The translations under genes and the position numbers were made by a program. A model generated the notes under the pieces. The model did not search any database, was not told the DNA's origin, and saw only the letters and a program-made list of their open reading frames with translations. A stretch of DNA of 64,000 nucleotides. Origin: Tigriopus japonicus (taxonomy: Eukaryota > Arthropoda > Copepoda > Harpacticoida > Harpacticidae). Position 1 is the stretch's first letter. The number at the start of each line of letters is the position of its first letter. The DNA lies in NCBI GenBank assembly GCA_010645155.1, contig JAAGOF010000237.1, forward strand, positions 1,096 through 65,095, given 5' to 3'. This document shows positions 34,265-44,200 of this stretch, piece by piece.

Positions 34265-37200
34265 TCATTTTGGTACCTCTGCACGCAAACAAGGAGTACT
34301 CCATAAATTCAATATTGAGGCTTGATGAGCTTAATAGATTGTGCGATCGGAAGAATTCAGCTAGGGATTCTTGGGGCCAAATAACCAAAGGTGGATCAGA
34401 TCTCAGGCTTTGTTTGGGGTTCACAGTTTTGAAATTTGTGACACAAGAAAAAGTTCTTTTGTAGCTTGATCCCAATGTGTTAACAAACCAAATTTTTAAA
34501 CAAGCTCGGTAATTTTCAACAATCTTTTATCAAGTTTGTTGAAGGGCAAGAGGAAATTGTTCTTATTGTGTGTAATTATTTCAGAGAATGATTTAAGTAT
34601 ATGGAAGCATTCTAAACAGTTTTGGCTACTTGCTGAGAGAGAATTTCAAAACTTTCCAAAGAAACCAGTGCAAGACGTAAACTTCAATGCAATGAGTGTT
34701 ATTTTTTTTGTAGTTGTTATTGATCATACGCGTATGTTACCTTGGTCGGCACATGAATGTAATGAACCCTTCAATGAATTACTTTGAAAATATGATAGAT
34801 AAACAGAAATAGAACCATGCTACCTAGTCTTCTTTAAATTACTTAGAGTCTAATAATTGACGTGGGGGTCATCGTAACCTTTAAAATGATATCACATTTA
34901 CGAACCTACACATCCACATCCACACGTAACCATTCCAGATTGGAACCCAATGGTGGCTGGCATCGTTATCGATCTCTGTTGGGTCAACCATCATCTTCGT
35001 TTTCGGCCAAACAGACTCCTCGGCGCTAAAACTGGAAGCACGCCACAAAAGCCACCAGCTTCATTCTTTTCCTCCCATTACATCCAATTCACAAGGTGCA
35101 TGTATGCCAAGAAGAGCTCCTCAGACTCTTCTTCTCCATCCAAGATTTACAGAGTAGGCCCCTATGGTCCGAAACAAAACTGGAAGAGCTCTCCTATTGG
35201 CATGAATTCTTCTTCACCTGGAGATTCTCTCTCTCTCGCTCTGTCTCTGTCTCATGCTGTTCTATTGCAAACGACCGTGGCTCTTTTTTTCAACTTGAAC
35301 TTGACTTTGAACAAGAAGTTCCTGGGGGCATGGAGAAAAAGACGACTTGCTCATCTGCCAAGAACAAGAACAGGGTTGTTCAATGTATTGTGTGATATTT
35401 TTAATATCTCAAAAAATGGTCTGTAGAGCGCTATTGAGAACGCAGTATCGAACATGGATTTTATGAATCAACCCTGGAAGTTTGCGAAGCCTGAAATGCT
35501 TCGGGTTCATTTTGAAATGGACTACCAACAATGTTTGAAATTGAGGCCGAAGTCGATTTTTAAAACTTGCATTTGTCGTTTAGAGGTCTATGGAGGTAAA
35601 CGACGACTCAAGTACAATGCTTTTCCTGAACCTGATCTTTTAGCATGTTAAAGTTGCCTAGTGTTTTAGCTTCCACCTTTATTAAATCCACCATAAAATA
35701 TTCCCTGATATTTTTGTGACTTTTCGGCTTAACTGCTAAACTGCATTTCCTTATTTTCCAGCTAAATGGGTTTGAGAATTTCAACTGATATTGAAATAGT
35801 TCTGGGGTTCAATCTGATTTCAATTTGCTCTTTTAGGATTTCCATCAATGCCGTTGGTCTATTGCAAAAAAGTGTGAACAAAACTTTGATTGATTTTGTT
35901 GGCCCCCATAGTCTGAAGTCTTCAAAAATCGGGTCATTTTTTGGATATTCTCTATGAACAAACACATTTTTCACAGAAGTGACAAATGTAGTGTTATCCT
36001 GAATTGAAAGTCACAATGAAGTAGCAAGTGCAAAAGTGATTGAGCAGATTGAAAATCAGATTGAACTCCATCACTACATCAAATGCAATTGGTTGGATCA
36101 AAAGGTTTATCAAGTAACAAGCCACAAGTTTATCACCTATTGACACTGTGTTCCGAATTCTCCACTTTTTCAGGATTTTTTAGATACTTGTGACAATTTG
36201 ACAAACTTTGTATTTTTAAATTTTTCCTTGGAGTTTGAGGTTGCTTTGAAGAAAGCCATATCAATTCTTTTCATTTTTTTCCAAAAAGATTAAGTTCAAT
36301 TGGTGGATTGACTTTGCATTAGCTGATTGAGGAAAAGCATCAAATCAAAGAGAAAAACTGTACAAGCAGCTTGTTTATATTAAAGGTTTGAGTTCTCTGC
36401 TCTCAAAAACTCATTTTATTAAGCTCTTCTTGCCTATGATAGAGATAAGTCAGGTTTCGAAGTTTCATTTGTGATCACTTTGTTGAAAGCAAATCAAGAA
36501 AATGATACTCACAACTGATCAACTACCAAATTTTGTAAGCTGATTTGCGTTTTTCAGTAGTGTCAACAAGAGTTGTAGGCAGAACCACAGGTCCAACCTG
36601 GATGGCTCTTAGAAAATCACTGAATTGGTGATGTTGACTTAAAAAGTCCATAAAAGTGGCAAAGAATAAGTGAAACGCAAAGCTTACTGCTTCTGTGGAA
36701 TGTTACTTCTCTTCTTAGAGCTCTAGACTTGATTACTCACGAAACCTTAACAATAACCCGCTTAACTCTGTCATTGCTTTGATCTCCGGATTGAGCCCAT
36801 TCTTCAACTCATTGTTAACTGACCTCTCCCATAATTTACCCACGAAAGAAAAGATTAACGTGATAAACCGACTTGCAGCGGAGTTCAAACACCCATAAAA
36901 CGTGTCGCCCAAAAATACGCGTCGAAGCTAACTGTTAACCGTTGTCGAACGATCCCTGACCAATAGGTATTGAAGAAGAATAAAAACCCTCGTCTCGTGA
37001 ATATTTATCCAAGTGGTTGGAATTCTGGAAGTGAACAACCTACATTTCCATCAGGGCCTAAAGAGTAGTAGTGACTACTTTAGTACACAAGCACCTCTGT
37101 ATATGGACGTACATGAGACAGGACGTAATTTCAACCACGAGTAGAGCCCCCTCAGAAAGCAGGCAGCAATTAGAAGCCTGGAAGCACACATGAAGACGAC

Positions 37201-38155
37201 TCTGGCCGGTTTTTGGGAGGGTTACATAATCATCACCATGTGAAACGAAACTGGAAGCTTAGATATGGACTCGTTTGGGATCGGCCTGATGGAGAAAAGC
37301 ACATTAAACTAGGGCATACCAATGGTTTTGGATTACATCGGTGTCCAAGTTACGGATGAAACTTTGGTTTGGCTTAGGGAAGCCTATCATAATAGTACAG
37401 ATCAGTGCACAAGCATGTCAACATGTCACGTGGATAAGACTATATTGGCTCAGTGGTCAGATTTTCAGGAAAATAAGAGCTTTTGAAATGGACCAGTGGA
37501 TAATTTGCTTGGAGTCACAGAAGCAATAGGTCACTTCTGTGGTTTCTTCATAGAATAGGGCATTTTTCATGAATTATTGGATTGGAAAGGATGTTGTATG
37601 AGGAGCCTTTTTCACTTTGTTTTTTTAATATGCCAATAAGCATCATGCTTTTTGTAGATTATTCCCCCATTGATGAAACCAACAAAAAATAGTTGGCGTT
37701 GTCTTATAATGTATTTGACAAACCACTAGCTGAATGGCAAGTTAAAGAGGTTAAAACATGTGTAGTCTGAGGTTTGTTTGATAGTGCTCCCATCTATTGG
37801 CAGCTTCGTAAACGGCTATTGATCATGTTTATGTCAAGCAAAACAGCAGAACGTTCCGTGAAATGGTTATTGGTCTTACATTTTTCCAGTTTGAATATCA
37901 AAACAAAACCTTTTGTGTTATTCAACAAAATCTAAGCCATGCCCAAACAGGTTTCTATTTGTAGAAAGAACCATATCTTCCCCTTCATTGGAATCCTTAA
38001 CAATGAATTTAGCGCTAGATTAGATTTCAGAGTTTCAAAGTAGCATGCATTTTTTCCTCAATCGGGTCTTTATGTCACTCCAAATTCAGTCCTCTAAAAG
38101 GGGGATGTCAGAATGTGAAGCCACTGTCAATCAAAAGAATCCATAGAAACACACC

Positions 38156-38192
38156 TATTTAAAGGTCTTGAAGGCCACGACCTCGACTCAGT
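38156..38192 (+). promoter_or_regulatory. core promoter of the arrestin gene
   Basis: TATTTAAA at 38156-38163 is a TATA-like box, and TCAGTC at 38188-38193 matches the arthropod initiator. The box starts 34 bases before the presumed +1 A (38190), close to normal spacing. This would give a 5' leader of about 32 bases before the ATG at 38222. Confidence 0.6.
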
Positions 38193-38221
38193 CACAATCT
38201 TAAAATTGTTACTAAAAAAAC

Positions 38222-41200
38222 ATGGTGGTCTCTTTCCGAGTGTTCAAGAAATCTTCGCCTAACAGCAAACTCACCATCTATTTAGGGCGACGAGATTTTG
38301 TGGACCATGTCTCGGAAACTGACCCCGTGGACGGCGTGCTCCTCGTGGACAAGGACTATTTGGCAGGGAGGCAGGTAATGAGGGGTTCCTTCTAGTTTTA
38401 GTTTTTTAATAAGAGAGTACTCAGTAGAGATATTGGGTGTTCCATGTTCCGTTTTTTGCCGATAGACTCCTTTGAGCAACAGCTACACAAGAAGGTTTGA
38501 TGACGTCACGTTCTTCTTTGAGAGGTCATTCATTACATAGGTGACCTCGGTAAAGGGAAAGGTTGCATAAACATGGCGCATGTTGTAATGAGGTGTCTGG
38601 CAATACTGTAAAAGTTTTATATATATATAATATATATATAAACAAGAACAATATTTGTTCTTGATGCTTCGTCAATTTTTGACGTGACGTCATGCTGTTG
38701 TTGTACAAAGCAGTCTATGGTTCATATTTACATAATTCATTGATAGCAAACTTATTTGAAAATGGTTTGTTTTGAGAGTGAGGGACAACTTAGATCGAGC
38801 CCCAACCTTGGACAAACACAACTCAGTCTTGTTCTGGATATAATTTCAAATACTTTAAAGAGTAACTTTTGGAGTTTTTTGACTTCAATTTTTTGTTCGT
38901 AAATGCAAAAGATACAGATAAAAGAGACTGTAAATGCAAATAGAATGCAAGTACGTTGAATCTACTTATATTTGTATGATATACTGTTACACATTTCAAA
39001 GAGGCTTCAAGAGACAATTCGTTAACAAACCATAGAATGGACATGAAAATGAAAAGAGGAATCTTCAAAACTTTTAATGAAAAGACAAAAAAGCTCATTG
39101 TTTCCTCCACAGAATTTTTTAGGCTAGAAATTCCTTTTGCCAAAAGTACGATTTTGTTCGACTCAAGATTTACTTCTGTACAGGTCACTTTTACTGAGAA
39201 AAAGTTGTCATGAAGAATAAAGCTAGAAATTTAGTTTAGAAATACTCAAGGAGAAAAGTATTTTAAATGAGCCATGGCAGATTCATTTTGGAACATTTGC
39301 ATTTCATATTTCTAATTTTACATTTTATGGGCATTACGAGTGTCACACTAAATGTTGCGGCATCAAGTGTCGATCTTGAATTGAAAGTCATTTTTTTGGT
39401 TTCAGATCTATGCCCAATTAGTGTGCTCCTTCCGATATGGTCGTGAGGAAGATGAGACTATGGGCTTGAACTTCAAGAAGGAGCTCACCTTGGCCGATGA
39501 GCAAGTCTACCCTCCAACCCAACATAACCCTACCTTGACCAGGTATACCATACGAATACAATATGAGTATCTCATCATAATACTTAAATCCTTGTAGGCT
39601 CCAGGAGAGGTTGATGAAGAAACTGGGTCCCTCATCCTTCCCGTTTAACTTCACGTTTCCCCGCCATTCCCCAACTTCCGTAACACTCCAACCAGGAGAG
39701 GATTCACAGGTTGCGAGATTTAATTCTTCGGCATTCCGCTTGAGTTAGTGAACGCACTTTTCATTATTTCCCGCGTTTGCAGGCTTCTCCATGTGGTGTG
39801 GAATACTTTGTGCGTTGCTACGTTTTGGAAACCGATAAGGAACGCTCCCATCGGAGATCAGCTGTGTCCTTAGCTATCCGGAAAATTCAGTATGCTCCCA
39901 CGAAACCTGGCAGACAACCTTGCACTGTGGTTCGCAAGGATTTTATGTTTTCCCCAGGTGAAGACATGATATTAAATTTAGCACATGCATAGAGATTCTC
40001 ATAAAAGACATTACATACATTATTCATTACATTTGAACATGGCTTTTTGACTCTGTACAATTAAAATTGGAATATTTAATATGATGGCTTTGAGGTTGGG
40101 AATCACCTAATGAATTTATTAAAAAGGAAAAAGTTGCCTCAAAATGGCATTGTTATCAGTTAGATATTAACAGAAAAAATCTTTAGCAAAATGACTTTTG
40201 GCCTTGCCAAGGACGAAAATAATGACGAGAAGTGCGATATAGAAGCTGTGAAGGTCATATCAACTTATTTGATTTGCGTAGGTCACCACTGTTGGTTTGA
40301 GTCAGAGAATTCCTATTCATTGGCCAAGTGCTACCTAAGGTTCATGGAAATGTTTCAAGCTCTTGCGCCAAAAACTTTTGACTATGATGAATGATAACAT
40401 TTTGGGTGCCATCAAATTGTGGAAGATTTTTCTGGTTGTCTCTTGTACGTTTTCCTTCAATTTGGCGACCACTTTCTTATCTCATCTTACCCAAACTTGA
40501 ACATCTGATGCTTCGAGTTTAATTAAAGAGACCTGTTAGTCTTGCTTACAATTCATCAAAATTACGTAATTTTCTTGGAAATTCCAACATTTCCAAAAGG
40601 AATTTGTTGAACTTACACGAACCATGGTCAAGTGGAATGTTGCAAAAAAGAGCTTAATACACAATTTTTGGGACTAAAACTTTCAAATGTTAAAGTAATC
40701 TGATAGGAGAAAATTGATTTAGTTTTGCAATGTCAATGAAACGTCAGGAAAGTGGAGTTGTTATTGTATAGAGCTATTACATAGTTAAATAGTTATTGAT
40801 TAAGAAGTTTATAAAATTATTCCAGGCGAGCTTGAGCTGGAGGCCACATTGGACCGGCAATTGTATCATCATGGAGATACCGTGTCTGTGAATGTGTGTA
40901 TCAAGAACAATTCGAACAAGGCGGTGAAGAAAATCTCGGTGTCGATTTTGCAATGCATTGACATTGCAATGTTCACGGGTGAGGGTGCATTTTTTCTCTT
41001 TGGATAATGGGTTTGATGTCATGATGTCGAGCCTTCTCGAATATTGCTTAATGTAATGACAGCGATTGTTTAGGCGGTGGAAATGCACATTTAGGAAAGA
41101 TTCTCACGAGCATCAGAAGAAAAGATGCGAATCAAAGTCCGATTTGTTTTTAAAAATCAAATTTCAATGTTTTAACTCGACTTTTGGGAAATGGTGAACT

Positions 41201-44200
41201 GGGACAGCACTTTTGATTTCCTCAGTGTGAGGGATTTTTTTAAATAATAAGTCGGTTAGACATTGTTGTCGGTTGCGCTTTGAATTTTGAATATTTTAAT
41301 TCTAGAAAAAGATGTCCAAATTTTTCAGCTTTTCTTTTGTTTATTACTAGGGACAGGAAGTTAAGACGAATAAAACTGTCAAATTAGACGAAAAAAGACG
41401 AATAAAGTTACCTGATTAGACGAATAAAGACGAAAAAACCTGACAAACACGACCAAAAAGACGAAAAAACCTGACAAACACGACCAAAAAGACGAAAAAA
41501 CCTGACATATACGACAAAAAAGACGAAAAAAACTGACTTACACGGCAAAAAAGACTTATGAATTGCCTGTGAAGATGATTAAAACTGCTGCCACTAAGGT
41601 AGACAAAATGTATGGCCCAATTGAGGGGAAACAGCTACAAAGTTAACAAACGCAAAAGTGCCAAATAAGCAAGAAATGGTCAATGGAACATATAAATTAG
41701 AAAAAACCAAGAGCTCAAAACCGCTCTTGTTTCAACGTTTTCAATAGAGCAATATTTAGAAGCAGATTTGCTGATATTAAGTCTTCAAATAGTCAGATAG
41801 CCTTTTCAATCCAATTTTCATTTTTTTTGTTTCACAAGTTCAAATGTAAGTGTGGATCATATTTTGTTGCCCAAGTTTTGGCGTTGAAATTTTTTAAAAG
41901 TGTCTATTTGATTCCAAATTTGAGAAAAAAACTTCAAATCTAAGAAAAGTTCCAATTTTTGACTAATTAGACGGAAAAAGTTGAGTGAAATTGCCGGATT
42001 AGACGAAAAAAGACGAATAAAATCCAAATTAGACGAATAAATTTGTCGCGACGAATAAGGGTAAAAAACACGAATAAAGACGAAAAAAGACGAATAAGTT
42101 TATTCGTCTTAAGTTCCTGTCCCTATTAATTACCATCAACATGGTTCGTTGGCAAAATATTGCCTCCTAAAGAGCATGGTTCTCTTCCTATTTAGAGACC
42201 CTTTGCATTCCAGAGACATGCCAGGCTTTGATTGAAATGGTCTGAGATCGAGATTTGTTTTGCTTTGAGGTTCTAAAGTTGACCACAAGAGGCGCACCAT
42301 ATGCAGTTGAGAAAAAAACAAGAGCGTCATATTAAGCAAGTTTCGATGACGGTAATTTTATAAATCAAGACGTTGTGTGATGGAAAAATTGACAAAAACG
42401 CAACATGACTCACACTTGACGATTTCCACTTGTTTTGAGGTATTTTTGTTGATTCTGAGTCAAATTTGTAGCCTTGAGGATCCTCAATGCCTATCTAAGT
42501 TGAGAGAACCTGTTTATTTTGACACTTGCTGCAAATGCGCAAATGTTGTTGATTTTGATCAAGAGTCTGTATTGTTCAGGGTGATTGTGTTATTACTAGG
42601 GACGGGCAAAAAGTGTAAAAATATTATTGGTAGCATAAACACATTTATTTGCCTTTTTGCACTTTTCGCTTTTATTTGCACGATTTTTTTACGAATTCGG
42701 CCTAAAATGAACAAATTGATGAGAGTTTGTTATTTCTTCTTTGAAAATGTGTACTTTGGGAAGATTTTTTTTCAAATTTGAAAACTAAATCTGATTTCAC
42801 GGCTCCCAGCGTAGGCTAGCATAGTACTGATTACTACTACTTCAATATCTAAATTTTGCTCTTCAAGATTGCAAAATAGCAAGCAGATGACAAGCAAGTA
42901 TCTGAAGCTTTTTGTTCCAGAAATTTCAGTTTTTTGAGAATTTTTTAAATGTTATTTGCGCTTTTGACCTTTTTCTGCATTCTATTTTACGATTTTGGGC
43001 TGATTTTTGTGCAACTTTTGGTAATCAAAAGCTTCTTTTGATTTGCACTTTTTGCCCGTCCCTAGTTATTCCTATTCATAATTTTCTAAATGGGTTTCAA
43101 AAATCCTACTTTGGTTTTGCAATCTTACTTGCTTTTTCAAACTAATTTCCAATTTTAGCTCTGCATCAGTTTAAGATATCAAAGTGTCAAAACTCAACAA
43201 AGCGTTTTTGTGACCCGTGTAGAAATTAAAGAATACTAATATGACATGGCCATCTTGAGAAATACTGCATATGGTGCGCCTCTTGTGGCCCATTTTAGAA
43301 CATCAAACACAACAAACCGATCACACTTCATTCCCTGAAAGTGAACAAAATTGAGCTAGGCCAAGTTTGATTGATTCTTTTTTATTTTTAGAAGGTTTTT
43401 TAAGATTTATGAATGAATGAATGAAATATTTTTTGAGTTTAAAACACTGAGCTTAAATCCTCTTACCACCACGCAAGATGCACTTTTCAAAGGTGAAAAT
43501 CTCGGGCAAAAACTGCATGTTTTTTTGCTTTCACGATTTTGTTATGAAACTTTATTTTTTCTTAACAGAAGAATGACAAGCCGACTTCAAACAAAAATTA
43601 CCTTCACGAATGCAATCTATAATTGCCGTTTAATTGAAACGGACGGCCACCCATGAGGCTCAGATCGAAGTCAAATATGACTGCCAAATATTGAGACTTT
43701 ACTACCTGCTACTTGCAAAGTTCCCACGTGAGGAAACGTTATGCGAGAGAGAAAAGTCGACCCAATCAATTTTACACTAGAGCTCGGATTAATAGCCAAC
43801 ATTCATTTCTGGGAGCTAAGCTTAGAAAGCCAAATAATAGCTCTGAAAATTGTTGGGTTTTAATAATAATCTTTATTGCGAGGACTTGCCTCATTGGATT
43901 GAGAATACAATGTTCAATACAGACTATATCAATTAGGTACATGTTTGTCCATTGAGACGGGCCCATTCTGGGTTTTGGTGAGGGTGCCATTCAAGGCATC
44001 AATCCACTAGACCGAAATGAGGGTGGGGAAAGACCTGGGATCGAACCCATAAACCCGAGCATAGCTCGGTCGGGCGTTAATCAACTGCGCTACACCATCT
44101 TCCCCTAATAAGGTTTTAATAACGGTCAAAAAAATGGGAGAAATTGGTTCATTCTATTTTTCTTTTAGCAAATTAGTGACCGCAGCAAGTTTCTAACTAA

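Larger units (their letters stand above)
29846..38155. other. gene-poor interval between HECTD2 and arrestin
   Basis: No gene could be supported. Contents: a hAT-like MITE (30074-30396), a degenerate tandem array (33421-34170), a TA-rich stretch (34165-34225) and unremarkable A/T-rich DNA. Open frames at 33129-33528 and 34950-35426 lack splice context and family resemblance. Regulatory DNA for the arrestin gene may lie in the last kilobase. Confidence 0.5.

Noticed and set aside
34950..35426. Open frame of 158 codons on the plus strand
   Set aside because: No recognisable domain; runs of Ser and Leu are typical of a chance frame in CT-rich DNA; no splice partners.
41429..41545. CRISPR-like evenly spaced repeats
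   Set aside because: These are contiguous degenerate tandem units inside a hAT-like MITE in an animal gene intron, with no unique spacers.
44012..44106. tRNA gene on the minus strand
   Set aside because: Good A and B boxes, but the acceptor and anticodon stems do not pair cleanly and the sequence continues into a SINE body with A/T tail and target duplication.
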